Source: an uncultured Caulobacterales bacterium (GTDB taxonomy: Bacteria; Pseudomonadota; Alphaproteobacteria; Caulobacterales; Caulobacteraceae). From it: a stretch of DNA of 64,000 nt. Below, in pieces: positions 8,945 to 17,477 of the stretch. The translations under genes were made by a program, and so were the position numbers. Every line of letters begins with the position of its first letter. Position 1 is the first letter of the stretch. The stretch spans positions 1 through 64,000 of the forward strand of contig CAILTK010000109.1 in assembly GCA_903837135.1 (NCBI GenBank). Reading direction: 5' to 3'. The notes below the pieces were generated by a model, which was given only the letters and a program-made list of their open reading frames with translations, had not been told where the DNA came from and searched no databases.

Positions 8945-9793
8945 CGGCCGCCGTGCGCCGTCGAGCTCGGCCGCCACGCCGGCGCGGGACGGCATTTCCA
9001 GATCGATCCAGCGGCTCAGCCGCTCGTAATGCTGGATGAAACGGACCACCTCGGCGTCGCCCATGCCGCCGCCGGTGCGGGCGCGGAGTTTGTGCTCCTG
9101 CTCGAGCCGCCAGCCCAGCACCGCCGCGAAGGAGGGCGGCCGCAGCAGGGCGAGGGTGTCGATCCGGCCGAACAGGCTCTGATAGGCGCCGGCCAGAGTG
9201 TCATTGACCGCCCGCCGCCAGGCTCCGTCCGGGTCGGCCTTGGCCTCGAGCGCGTTGACAGGCGCCGCTAGGTCCTTTGCCGGCTGAGGGCGGGCGCCCA
9301 CGCACCAGCCTTCGAAGATCACCACGTCGACGGGCGCCTCGACCAACGGCCAGTCGGCCGGGGCTGCGCGATCATCGACGGCCTTTTCGAAGCGCGGCAG
9401 GCGCACGGGTCCGGCCGCGGCCAGCGCGTCCAGGACGGCGAGGCCGAGATCGACATCGTGCGTTCCAGGCGGCCCGCGGGTCGCGAACAGCGGATGCACG
9501 TCGGCGGCCAGCCGTCCCCGCTCCACCTTTCCGAGATAGAGATCGTCGAGCGACAGGATCGCCGCGCTCGCGCCCGCCTCGCGCAGCAGGGCCCGCAGCA
9601 CGAGGGCGCCGGTCGACTTGCCCGAGCCCTGCGGCCCGCACAGGCCGAGCACCGTGGTCCGACCGAGCCGGCCTCGCTCGGCAAGAGCCCGCCCGGCCAG
9701 CGGCCCCCACAGGCCATCGATCTGGTCCGCGACTCCCGGCGGCAGGCCCTCGCGCGCCAGCAGCTCCGCTTGCGCCTTGGGGTTCAGGAACAT
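8924..9793 (-). CDS. P-loop kinase of the D-glycerate 3-kinase (plant GLYK-like) family
   Basis: A 289-residue protein with Walker A GPQGSGKST near residue 50, SLDDLYLGK downstream (Walker-B/substrate-like region), and VVIFEGWCVGARP in the phosphoribulokinase/uridine-kinase-like fold. These features fit the GLYK-type glycerate kinases, which phosphorylate D-glycerate to 3-phosphoglycerate; the substrate is assigned by family resemblance only. The ATG at 9793 gives MFLNPKAQAELL. It lies only 3 nt from the start codon of the divergent radical SAM gene. No Shine-Dalgarno is visible, so this mRNA may be leaderless or the true start may lie further downstream. The 3' end overlaps the TPR-sulfotransferase gene tail to tail. 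Confidence 0.75.
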   Translation of the reverse strand: MFLNPKAQAELLAREGLPPGVADQIDGLWGPLAGRALAERGRLGRTTVLGLCGPQGSGKSTGALVLRALLREAGASAAILSLDDLYLGKVERGRLAADVHPLFATRGPPGTHDVDLGLAVLDALAAAGPVRLPRFEKAVDDRAAPADWPLVEAPVDVVIFEGWCVGARPQPAKDLAAPVNALEAKADPDGAWRRAVNDTLAGAYQSLFGRIDTLALLRPPSFAAVLGWRLEQEHKLRARTGGGMGDAEVVRFIQHYERLSRWIDLEMPSRAGVAAELDGARRPLSVRFD

Positions 9794-9796
9794 AAC

Positions 9797-11020
9797 ATGA
9801 ACATCATGGACCCTGTGCTCGCGAAGAAGCTGCGTATCCTGGCGGACGCGGCCAAGTACGACGCCTCCTGCGCCTCGTCCGGATCCAAGGGGCGCAAGGC
9901 CGGCGCGGACGCGGTAGGATCCACCACCGGGGCCGGCATCTGCCACTCGTACACCCCCGACGGCCGCTGCGTGTCGCTGCTGAAGATCCTCCTGACCAAC
10001 TACTGCCTCTTCGACTGCGCCTATTGCATCAACCGCCGCTCCTCCAACGTGGCACGGGCGCGGTTCACCGTCGAGGAGGTGGTGAGCCTCACCCTCGGCT
10101 TCTACAAGCGCAACTATATCGAGGGGCTGTTCCTGTCGTCGGGGATCATCAAGACGCCCGATCACACCATGGAGACCCTGGTGCGGGTGGCGCGCACCCT
10201 TCGCCAGAGCCACGGTTTCGCCGGCTATATCCATCTCAAGACCATCCCCGAGGCCTCGCCCTGGCTGATCGAGCAGGCCGGGCTTTGGGCGGACCGGCTG
10301 TCGATCAATGTGGAATTGCCGGCCGCAGACAGCCTGCGCGTCCTGGCCCCCGAGAAGGACGGGGCGAGCATCGACACGGCCATGGGCCAGATGAGCGAGC
10401 GGATCGACGAGGCGCGCGAGGAGCGCCGCCGCTTCGCCCCCGCCGGCCAATCGACGCAGATGATCGTCGGCGCCGACGCCGCCACCGACGAGACCGTCCT
10501 GTCGCGAAGCGCCGCCCTCTACGGCCGGTATCGGCTCCGCCGGGTCTATTATTCGGCCTTCAGCCCGATCCCGGAGGCGTCGAGCCTGCTGCCGGCAAGG
10601 TCCCCGCCGCTGAAGCGCGAGAACCGGCTCTATCAGGCCGACTGGTTGCTGCGATACTACGGCTTCTCCGTGCCGGAGATCGCCGCCGGCGGCGCGGACG
10701 GCATGCTCGACCTCGACATCGATCCCAAGCTGGCCTGGGCGCTGAAGCACCGCGATCGCTTTCCGGTGGACGTGAACAGCGGCGAACGGGAGATGCTGCT
10801 GCGCGTGCCGGGGCTGGGGGCGAAGGCCGTCGACAAGATCATCGTCGCGCGCCGGCGCACGCGCCTGACCCTGGGCGACCTATCCCGCCTTTCCCCCGGC
10901 CTGAAGCGAGCCCGCCCCTTTCTGATCGCGGACGACCATACGCCGGGCCGTCTGATGGATCGGCTCGACCTGCGCGACCGGCTCGCGCCCGGACCCACCC
11001 AGCCCGGATTGTTCGATTGA
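9797..11020 (+). CDS. Radical SAM protein linked to DNA modification/repair (rSAM-UDG family)
   Basis: A 407-residue radical SAM enzyme. The cluster motif is CLFDCAYC (CX3CX2C, residues ~70-77), binding a [4Fe-4S] cluster that cleaves S-adenosylmethionine. The N-terminal DAAKYDASCASSGS and CHSYTPDGRCVSLLKIL segments are typical of the family usually named 'putative DNA modification/repair radical SAM protein'. Near the C-terminus, LLRVPGLGAKAVDKIIVARR is a helix-hairpin-helix, consistent with DNA binding. The stop overlaps the next gene's TTG start (TTGA), and that gene carries the DUF4130 and UdgX domains that normally accompany this protein. The reaction is not known. ATG 9806 is an alternative start. 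Confidence 0.88.
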   Translation: MNIMDPVLAKKLRILADAAKYDASCASSGSKGRKAGADAVGSTTGAGICHSYTPDGRCVSLLKILLTNYCLFDCAYCINRRSSNVARARFTVEEVVSLTLGFYKRNYIEGLFLSSGIIKTPDHTMETLVRVARTLRQSHGFAGYIHLKTIPEASPWLIEQAGLWADRLSINVELPAADSLRVLAPEKDGASIDTAMGQMSERIDEAREERRRFAPAGQSTQMIVGADAATDETVLSRSAALYGRYRLRRVYYSAFSPIPEASSLLPARSPPLKRENRLYQADWLLRYYGFSVPEIAAGGADGMLDLDIDPKLAWALKHRDRFPVDVNSGEREMLLRVPGLGAKAVDKIIVARRRTRLTLGDLSRLSPGLKRARPFLIADDHTPGRLMDRLDLRDRLAPGPTQPGLFD

Positions 11021-12432
11021 GCGCGGCCCCGATCCATGTCGCCCTCGAACCCGGCGCGGACCTCGATGGCTTCCGGCGCGCGGCGCGGCGGTTGATCGGC
11101 GAACAGCGCCCGCCCGAAGCCGTGGTGTGGAGTTCGGGCGGCGGCTGTGACCTGTTCGGCCCGTCGCCGAACGCGGACGGCGCCCCGCTGATGCTGCCCA
11201 AGGCGGTCGCCGACCTGATCGGGTTGGCGGCCCTGCATAGCGATCCCGAACGCTACGCCCGGCTCTACGCGTTGATCTGGCGCACGATCCGCGGCGAGCG
11301 CCACCTGATCGAAATCGCGTCCGACCCCCTGGTCCACCGGCTGCAGGCCATGGCCAAGTCGGTGCGGCGAGACATTCACAAGATGCATGCCTTCGTCCGC
11401 TTCCGGCAGGTCCATGCCGCCGCGGGCGAGCGTTACATCGCCTGGTTCGAGCCTGAGCACTTCATCGTCGCGGCGGTGGCCGACTTCTTCGTCACGCGGT
11501 TTCGCGGCATGTCCTGGGCCATTCTGACCCCCAAAGGATCGTTGGCCTGGGACCGGCGCGCGCTGACCATCGGACCGCCGGCGCAGCGCGGCGCGGCGCC
11601 CGATCGCGACGACTTCGAGGCCCACTGGCTCGACTACTACGAAAGCACCTTCAACCCCGCCCGGGTGAACCCGACGATGATGAAGAGCGAAATGCCGGTG
11701 AAATACTGGAGGAACCTGCCCGAGGCCGCGCTGATTCCCCGCCTGATCCAGGAGGCGGCGCCGCGCGTTGAAGCCATGATCGCAAACGAGGCCCGGATGT
11801 CCGAGAAGCGAACCCCGCAGAAGGCCGTCGCCGCCATGGCCGACCAGGCTCCGGCGTCGCTCGAGGCGCTGAACCGGATCATCATGGCCAGCGAGCCGCC
11901 CGCTCCCTTCGCGCCGCGCGCCGTGCTCGGCGAGGGACCGGTCGGCGCACGCCTCGCCTTCGTCGGCGAACAGCCGGGCGACCAGGAGGATATCGAAGGG
12001 CGCCCCTTCGTCGGGCCGGCCGGGCAGGTGCTGAACCGAGCCCTGGCCGAGGCGGGCATCGCGCGGAACCAGACCTACGTCACCAATGCGGTCAAGAACT
12101 TCAAGTTCAAGCCGGCCGGCAAGCGGCGCCTGCACCAGACCCCGACGGCGGGCGAGGTGAAACACTATCGGTGGTGGCTCGACCGCGAGCTGGAGTTGGT
12201 TCATCCGCGTCTGGTGGTCGCTCTCGGGGCCACGGCCACCCTGGCCCTGGCCGGCAAACCCCTGCCGATCACCCGGAACCGCGGTCCGGCGGACTTGGGC
12301 GGGCGGGCGGGTTTCATCACCGTCCACCCGTCCTACCTGTTGCGCCTGCCGGACGAGGCCGAAAAGCGCGCGGCCTACGAGGCCTTCGTCAGCGATCTGA
12401 AGCGGGCCAGGGCCCTGGCGGAGGCGGCCTAG
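11017..12432 (+). CDS. DUF4130 domain fused to UdgX-type uracil-DNA glycosylase
   Basis: A 471-residue protein starting at TTG 11017, which overlaps the upstream TGA stop; no ATG or GTG fits the conserved N-terminus (IHVALEPGADLDGFRRAARR). Residues ~1-250 match the DUF4130 domain found with the rSAM partner (MKSEMPVKYWRNLPEA, LIPRLI). Residues ~270-470 are a family-4-like uracil-DNA glycosylase: GEQPGDQEDIEGRPFVGPAG (motif A) and TVHPSYLLRLPDE (motif B). The KRRLHQTP loop contains the His that in characterised UdgX proteins bonds covalently to the excised uracil site. It should recognise uracil in DNA. The three-domain module rSAM / DUF4130 / UdgX is conserved but its full role is undetermined. 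Its TAG stop shares CTAG with the stop of the convergent receptor gene. Confidence 0.88.
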   Translation: MSAAPIHVALEPGADLDGFRRAARRLIGEQRPPEAVVWSSGGGCDLFGPSPNADGAPLMLPKAVADLIGLAALHSDPERYARLYALIWRTIRGERHLIEIASDPLVHRLQAMAKSVRRDIHKMHAFVRFRQVHAAAGERYIAWFEPEHFIVAAVADFFVTRFRGMSWAILTPKGSLAWDRRALTIGPPAQRGAAPDRDDFEAHWLDYYESTFNPARVNPTMMKSEMPVKYWRNLPEAALIPRLIQEAAPRVEAMIANEARMSEKRTPQKAVAAMADQAPASLEALNRIIMASEPPAPFAPRAVLGEGPVGARLAFVGEQPGDQEDIEGRPFVGPAGQVLNRALAEAGIARNQTYVTNAVKNFKFKPAGKRRLHQTPTAGEVKHYRWWLDRELELVHPRLVVALGATATLALAGKPLPITRNRGPADLGGRAGFITVHPSYLLRLPDEAEKRAAYEAFVSDLKRARALAEAA

Positions 12433-14432
12433 GTCGCGACGCGTATGCCCACGCGGACCAGGGTCGGCGCGTCGTAGCTGTAGGTTCCGTCGGCGGCTTC
12501 CGCCGTCCGCACCTTGGCGTCGAACAGGTTCTCCACCGCCAGGAAGACGGCGAGCCGCCGGTTCAGCCGCCAGTCGGCGCGGAGGTCGGCGGTGACCGAC
12601 GAGCGCAGCCGCAGGGTGTTGAGGTCGTCGTCGTAGCGGGCGCTCTCGTAGCGGCCGTCGAGCTGAAGGGCGATGTCCGGATTGACCTGCCAGCGGGCGC
12701 CGATCGTGCCGGTCAGGCGCGGCGTCAGCGCCGGCCGCTTGCCGTCGAGCTGCGGCGCCTGCGATCCGCCGTCGACCTTGGAATAGGTCCAGGCCAGCGA
12801 ACCGACCAGGCTGACCCCGCCCCAAAGCTTTTGCTGGCCGTCCGCCTCGAGCCCGGTAGCGTCGATGGTTCCGGCGTTCTCGCGCTCGCGCACTATGCCG
12901 CCGGCTGGAATGAAGCCGGCGGTCGGGAAAGTCCCCGGACCCACGCCGATGGTGACGTTGGTGACCGCGTCCTTCAGCTGGTTGTAGAACACCGTCGCCG
13001 TGGCCTTCGCGCCGGCCGCGTTGGCGTAGTCGAGCCCGGTCTCGATCCCGTAGAGTTTCTCGGGCTTCAGCGCTGGATTGGCCTCGGTGTCGTTGGCGCC
13101 CTGCCGGAACGGCCGGTAGAGCTCGTTCAAGGTCACCGGCCGAAACCCTGCGTAGGCCGCGGCGCGCCAGGCGAAGCCGTCGCCGAGATCGTGACGGGCG
13201 CCGAAGCGGGCCGTGGGCAGGACACCGTCCTTGCCGCCGGGCCGCTGGTTCAAGGTGGTCGCGCCGCTGGCGATCACCTTCTCCACCCGCTCGCCGCTGA
13301 AGTCGCCCCAGAAGTCCGCGCGCACGCCGCCGGTCAGCAGCCAGCCGGCCAGGCTGGTCGACGCCTCGGCGTAGAGTCCGGCCACCAGGGTCTGACCGCC
13401 GGCCTTGCGGGCCTTGGTGAAGTCGGCGCCGACGTAGGTGACCCGCTCGCGGTCCTCCCCGCTGACCCCGCGCACGTCGGCGCCGGCTTCCAGGCCGAGA
13501 TCGCCCAGGACCTGGCGCACCGCGGCGTTCAGTCCCCAGCCGAGGGACGGGGTGGCGTACTGGACGTTGGACGGAGTGGAATTGTTGCGGTCGTTGGAGA
13601 CCGAAGCCGATGCATTGTAGAGGTTGGACTGCGACAGCCAGCCCTGCATGCGCCAACCAAGACTGGAGGCCGTGGGCTGGGCCGCCGCAGTGATCGAGGC
13701 CTGAGCCCCCTGGGCACGCGACTGGGCCGAGACCACGCCGGCGCCCCGGTTCTCGTCATAGGCGGCGACGCGTTCGGAGACGGCGACACCGCCGACCTGC
13801 TCTTCGACGCGGACGGCGCCGCTGTAATCGTCGAGACTCAGCGGACGATCCGCTGCGCCGCGGCCTTGAATCACCGGGATCCAGCCGTCGGCATGCTGGG
13901 CGCCGACGTCGGCCAGCACCCGCGCCCCGGCGACCTCGCCCCCGATCACCGCAAGACCCTGGCGATAGCCGAGCGTTCCGACCGACGCCTCTGCTTCGGC
14001 GCCATCGAGGTCCGCACGGCTCTGCAGGCTGACCACCCCGGTGAGCGCTCCGGCGCCATAGGGGCCGGCGCCCGCGCCGCGGACGATCTCGGCCCGGCCG
14101 ACGGTCGCGGGCGGCAAGGCGGTCCAGATCACCCAGCCGCCGAACGGGTCGTTCTGCGGCACGCCGTCGAGGGTCACCAGCGCGCGGCTGGCGCCCGAAC
14201 CGGCGACGGCGCGCAGGCTGGCGCCTTGGGTGGTCGGGTTGGCGCCGAGGGTCGAGGTGCGGCGGTAGAGCGAAAATCCCGCCACCGACTTCAGCGCCGC
14301 GTCGAGCGCGATCGCGTCCTTCAATTGCGCCGGGTCGACGCCGATGATCGAAAACGCCGCGTCGCCCGCGGCGTTCGGCAGACGGGGCGCGGTGATGACG
14401 ACGGCAGGCTCGGGCGGCGGCTCGGCGATCAC
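12429..14432 (-). CDS. TonB-dependent receptor (BtuB/siderophore-receptor size), no visible signal peptide
   Basis: A 667-residue receptor with a recognisable plug (AVVITAPRL, SRALVTLDGVPQNDPFGGWV, IVRGAGAGPYGAGALTGVV) and barrel. The only reasonable start is GTG at 14432, giving VIAEPPPEPAVVITAPRL, so the TonB-box region begins at about residue 10 and no hydrophobic signal sequence precedes it. Reading all three minus-strand frames back to the phaR stop also gives no signal peptide. The C-terminus (VRVGIRVAT) lacks the terminal aromatic found in the other receptors here. The gene is otherwise intact. It may have lost its 5' end, use an unrecognised start, or contain a sequence error. It lies downstream of phaR on the same strand with a ~150 nt gap. 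Confidence 0.75.
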   Translation of the reverse strand: MIAEPPPEPAVVITAPRLPNAAGDAAFSIIGVDPAQLKDAIALDAALKSVAGFSLYRRTSTLGANPTTQGASLRAVAGSGASRALVTLDGVPQNDPFGGWVIWTALPPATVGRAEIVRGAGAGPYGAGALTGVVSLQSRADLDGAEAEASVGTLGYRQGLAVIGGEVAGARVLADVGAQHADGWIPVIQGRGAADRPLSLDDYSGAVRVEEQVGGVAVSERVAAYDENRGAGVVSAQSRAQGAQASITAAAQPTASSLGWRMQGWLSQSNLYNASASVSNDRNNSTPSNVQYATPSLGWGLNAAVRQVLGDLGLEAGADVRGVSGEDRERVTYVGADFTKARKAGGQTLVAGLYAEASTSLAGWLLTGGVRADFWGDFSGERVEKVIASGATTLNQRPGGKDGVLPTARFGARHDLGDGFAWRAAAYAGFRPVTLNELYRPFRQGANDTEANPALKPEKLYGIETGLDYANAAGAKATATVFYNQLKDAVTNVTIGVGPGTFPTAGFIPAGGIVRERENAGTIDATGLEADGQQKLWGGVSLVGSLAWTYSKVDGGSQAPQLDGKRPALTPRLTGTIGARWQVNPDIALQLDGRYESARYDDDLNTLRLRSSVTADLRADWRLNRRLAVFLAVENLFDAKVRTAEAADGTYSYDAPTLVRVGIRVAT

Positions 14433-14582
14433 ATCGCCTCCCTGGGCATGGCGGTAGGATGGCTCACTGTGTTCTGTGTCGCCGGGATCGTCGAGGTCCC
14501 GCCGGAAGATGCTCGAACAGACGGTATGGCGGAACCGGGCCTTGGGGTTCGGCCTGCCTGATCCGGCGTCCGCCGGGCGCCC

Positions 14583-15230
14583 TCAGCCCTTGCCGCCAGC
14601 GAGCTTCTCGATCTGCTTCTGCATGGCTTCGAGCTGGCTCTTGAGGTCGGCGATCTGATCACCGCCCGTCGTCGGCGGCGGTTCGGGCGCCGGCTCGGCG
14701 GGGCGCGGGGCCGACGCCTGCCCGGCCGCCGGCGGGGTGAACGGGCTGAACATCTTCATCGCCCGATCGAACAGGGCCATGTTCTGTCGGATCTGCTCGT
14801 CGAACAGGGTGTAGCCGGGCGCGACGGCGAAGGCGCCGGTCATCTGTTCGCGCATCCGCTCCTGCTGGCGGGTGAAGGCGTCGAGCGACATCTCCAGATA
14901 GCTCGGCACGAACGACTGCATCTGGTCGCCGTAGAACCGGATCAGCTGGCGCAGGAACTGGATCGGCAGCAGGTTCTGCGCGCCAGAGGCGTTCTCTTCC
15001 TCGAAGATGATCTGAGTCAGCACCTGACGGGTGATGTCCTCATTGGTCTTGGCGTCGTAGACGACGAAATCGGTTCCGACCTTCACCATCTCGGCGAGGT
15101 TGTCCAAGGTGACGTAGCAGGACGAGCCGGTGTTGTAGAGCCGGCGGTTGGCGTATTTCTTGATGACGATGCGCTCGTCGCCGTTCTTCGCGGCCTTGCG
15201 TGACACCTGCTCCTTCGGCTCGTCGACCAC
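14583..15230 (-). CDS. phaR: Polyhydroxyalkanoate synthesis repressor PhaR
   Basis: About 215 residues. The N-terminal DNA-binding domain ([26 protein letters not shown]) is the hallmark of PhaR. It is followed by the PHB-accumulation regulatory region ([31 protein letters not shown]), a Pro-rich stretch, and a short coiled coil ([15 protein letters not shown]). In characterised bacteria PhaR represses phasin and its own gene and is released on binding PHB granules. GTG 15230 was chosen because GGAGG lies 5 nt upstream; ATG 15257 would add 9 residues but sits inside the TGC-repeat operator-like DNA. It is divergent from phaA-phaB. PHA synthase is not in the window. Confidence 0.9.
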   Translation of the reverse strand: MVDEPKEQVSRKAAKNGDERIVIKKYANRRLYNTGSSCYVTLDNLAEMVKVGTDFVVYDAKTNEDITRQVLTQIIFEEENASGAQNLLPIQFLRQLIRFYGDQMQSFVPSYLEMSLDAFTRQQERMREQMTGAFAVAPGYTLFDEQIRQNMALFDRAMKMFSPFTPPAAGQASAPRPAEPAPEPPPTTGGDQIADLKSQLEAMQKQIEKLAGGKG

Positions 15231-15248
15231 GGTCGCCTCCCTGGCGTT

Positions 15249-15297
15249 TTGCTGCATTTGCTGCAGATTTTGCTGCGCAGCATTTTGCGACGCAAAA
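15249..15297. promoter_or_regulatory. TGC-repeat cluster, probable PhaR operator (phaR side)
   Basis: A short AT-richer tract contains four tandem TTGCTGC/TTTGCGACG-type units and the palindrome CTGCGCAG. PhaR of Paracoccus is known to bind TGC-rich sites of the CTGC-N3-4-GCAG kind. The position, just upstream of phaR, suits autorepression. Site identity is inferred from sequence and location. Confidence 0.6.
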
Positions 15298-15370
15298 CCC
15301 GCATTCCGCAAGGGAGGGCGCGCAATTTCGCGAAGGGCCGTTGTCCAAAGGAGGCCGTATGTGCTCTTTT

Positions 15371-15394
15371 GGATTTGCTGCACCGGTGCTGCAC
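15371..15394. promoter_or_regulatory. Second TGC-rich palindromic site, upstream of phaA
   Basis: Two TGCTGCAC units flank a perfect palindrome GCACCGGTGC (15380-15389), ending 13 nt before the phaA start codon. It resembles the repeats on the phaR side, so PhaR or a related factor may control both directions. Confidence 0.5.
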
Positions 15395-15407
15395 AAGGAT
15401 CGACCCC

Positions 15408-16595
15408 ATGACCGAGCCCGCCACCCAGATCGTGATCGCTTCCGCCGCGCGAACACCGGTGGGATCGTTCAACGGAGCTCTCGCCAGCCTGCCGGCCCAC
15501 GACCTCGGCGCCATCGCCATCGGAGCAGCGCTCGAGCGCGCCGGCGTTTCGCCGGCCGACGTCGACGAGGTGATCATGGGCCAGGTGCTGCAGGCGGGCG
15601 CCGGCCAGGGTCCCGCGCGCCAGGCGTCCATCAAGGCGGGCGTGCCGGTCGAGTCCCCCGCCTGGTCGCTGAACCAGCTGTGCGGCTCGGGCCTGAGGGC
15701 GGTGGCGCTCGGCTACCAGCAGATCCTCGAGGGCTCGGCCGAGATCGTCGTCGCCGGCGGCCAGGAAAGCATGAGCCAGGCGCCGCACGCCCAGCAGCTG
15801 CGCACCGGCCACAAGATGGGCGACCTGACCCTGGTCGACACCATGATCAAGGACGGCCTGTGGGACGCCTTCCACGGCTACCACATGGGCCAGACCGCCG
15901 AGAACATCGCCAATCGCTGGCAGATCACCCGCGGCGACCAGGACGCCTTCGCCGTCGCCAGCCAGAACAAGGCCGAGGCCGCGCAGAAGGGCGGGCGGTT
16001 CAAAGACGAGATCGCACCGGTGACCATCAAGGGCCGCAAGGGCGACACGGTGGTCGACGCCGACGAATATATCCGCTTCGGAACCACGCTGGAGGGCATC
16101 TCCGGCCTGAAGCCGGCCTTCGCCAAGGACGGCTCGGTCACCGCCGCGAACGCCTCGGGCCTCAACGACGGCGCGGCGGCCCTGGTGCTGATGAGCGCCG
16201 CGGAGGCGGAGAAGCGCGGGGTCGCGCCGCTCGGCCGCATCGTCTCCTGGGCCCATGCGGGCGTCGATCCGGAGATCATGGGCACCGGTCCGATCCCGGC
16301 CTCCAAGAAAGCGCTCGAGAAGGCCGGCTGGACGGTGTCCGATCTCGACCTGATCGAGTCCAACGAAGCCTTCGCCGCCCAGTCGCTGTGCGTGGTGAAG
16401 GAGCTGGGTCTCGACCCGGCCAAGGTGAATGTGAACGGCGGGGCCATCGCCATCGGCCATCCCATCGGCGCCTCGGGCGCGCGGATCCTGACCACCCTGT
16501 TGCACGAGATGCAGCGGTCGGGCGCCAAGAAGGGGCTGGCGACGCTGTGCGTCGGCGGCGGCATGGGCGTGGCCATGTGCGTCGAACGGGACTGA
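15408..16595 (+). CDS. phaA: Acetyl-CoA C-acetyltransferase (beta-ketothiolase)
   Basis: A 395-residue biosynthetic thiolase that condenses two acetyl-CoA to acetoacetyl-CoA, the first step of polyhydroxybutyrate synthesis. The nucleophile is Cys92 in [21 protein letters not shown] carries the catalytic His and [11 protein letters not shown] the second Cys near the C-terminus. The length matches PhaA/PhbA (~391). ATG 15408 was chosen for its AAGGAT ribosome-binding site and the conserved [16 protein letters not shown] start; the open frame extends upstream through the operator region without conservation. It precedes the acetoacetyl-CoA reductase gene by 58 nt. Confidence 0.93.
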   Translation: MTEPATQIVIASAARTPVGSFNGALASLPAHDLGAIAIGAALERAGVSPADVDEVIMGQVLQAGAGQGPARQASIKAGVPVESPAWSLNQLCGSGLRAVALGYQQILEGSAEIVVAGGQESMSQAPHAQQLRTGHKMGDLTLVDTMIKDGLWDAFHGYHMGQTAENIANRWQITRGDQDAFAVASQNKAEAAQKGGRFKDEIAPVTIKGRKGDTVVDADEYIRFGTTLEGISGLKPAFAKDGSVTAANASGLNDGAAALVLMSAAEAEKRGVAPLGRIVSWAHAGVDPEIMGTGPIPASKKALEKAGWTVSDLDLIESNEAFAAQSLCVVKELGLDPAKVNVNGGAIAIGHPIGASGARILTTLLHEMQRSGAKKGLATLCVGGGMGVAMCVERD

Positions 16596-16653
16596 AGCGT
16601 TCAAGGGCTGGGGGAACGGCCCTGATACGGCGAAACAACAAGGGGAGACTGTG

Positions 16654-17379
16654 ATGTCGAGGGTTGCGTTTGTGACGGGGGGCGTGCGGGGCATCGGCCT
16701 CGCGATCGTCGATCGATTGAAGCGGGATGGGTTCAAGGTCGCGGCCGGCTATGCCGGAAACGAGGACGCGGCGAAGAAGACCGCCGACACCCACGACGTG
16801 ATGGTGGTGAAGGGCAATGTCGGCGATTTCGACGACGCGGCCCGGGCGGTGAAGCTGGTCGAGGCCGAACTTGGGCCCATCGACGTGCTGGTCAACAACG
16901 CCGGCATCACCCGCGACGCCATGCTGCACAAGATGACCGCGGAGCAGTGGAACGAGGTGATCTTCGTCAACCTCGCCTCGATCTTCAACATGACCCGCAA
17001 CGTGATCGAGGGCATGCGCGAGCGCGGCTACGGGCGGATCATCAACATCTCGTCCATCAACGGCCAGAAGGGCCAGATGGGACAGACCAACTATTCGGCC
17101 GCGAAGGCCGGCGCCATCGGCTTCACCAAGGCGCTGGCGCAGGAGGTGGCGGCCAAGGGCATCACCGTGAACTGTGTCGCGCCCGGCTATATCGACACCG
17201 ACATGATGGCCGCCGTGCCGCAGAACGTGCTCGACAAGATCGTCGCCACCATCCCGGTCGGACGGCTCGGCCAGGCGCACGAGATCGCCGCCTGCGTCGC
17301 CTTCCTGGCGCGGGAGGACGCGTCCTTCATCACCGGATCGACCGTGACCGTGAACGGCGGACAGTACATCCTGGGTTGA
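16654..17379 (+). CDS. phaB: Acetoacetyl-CoA reductase (NADPH-type SDR)
   Basis: A 241-residue short-chain dehydrogenase that reduces acetoacetyl-CoA to (R)-3-hydroxybutyryl-CoA. Motifs are TGGVRGIG (cofactor loop, residues ~9-16), NNAG near 85, the catalytic YSAAK near 150, and a terminal TVTVNGGQYI. The length equals PhaB (240-246). ATG 16654 follows AGGGGAGA by 5-6 nt; a GTG one codon upstream is less likely. With phaA it forms the monomer-supply operon for PHB. Confidence 0.93.
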   Translation: MSRVAFVTGGVRGIGLAIVDRLKRDGFKVAAGYAGNEDAAKKTADTHDVMVVKGNVGDFDDAARAVKLVEAELGPIDVLVNNAGITRDAMLHKMTAEQWNEVIFVNLASIFNMTRNVIEGMRERGYGRIINISSINGQKGQMGQTNYSAAKAGAIGFTKALAQEVAAKGITVNCVAPGYIDTDMMAAVPQNVLDKIVATIPVGRLGQAHEIAACVAFLAREDASFITGSTVTVNGGQYILG

Positions 17380-17477
17380 CCCGCGAGCGTGTCTGCGTCG
17401 TCACGCCGCCGGGGTCGCCTGGATGAGTCCTCGGTTCAGTCCAAAATCCGCCCCGATCCCCCGGCATCGATCTCGTC

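Noticed and set aside
10657-13656. A 999-codon minus-strand frame across the radical SAM, UdgX and receptor genes
   Set aside because: It lies mostly antisense to two well-supported genes and is in the wrong frame for the receptor; no conserved motif is seen.
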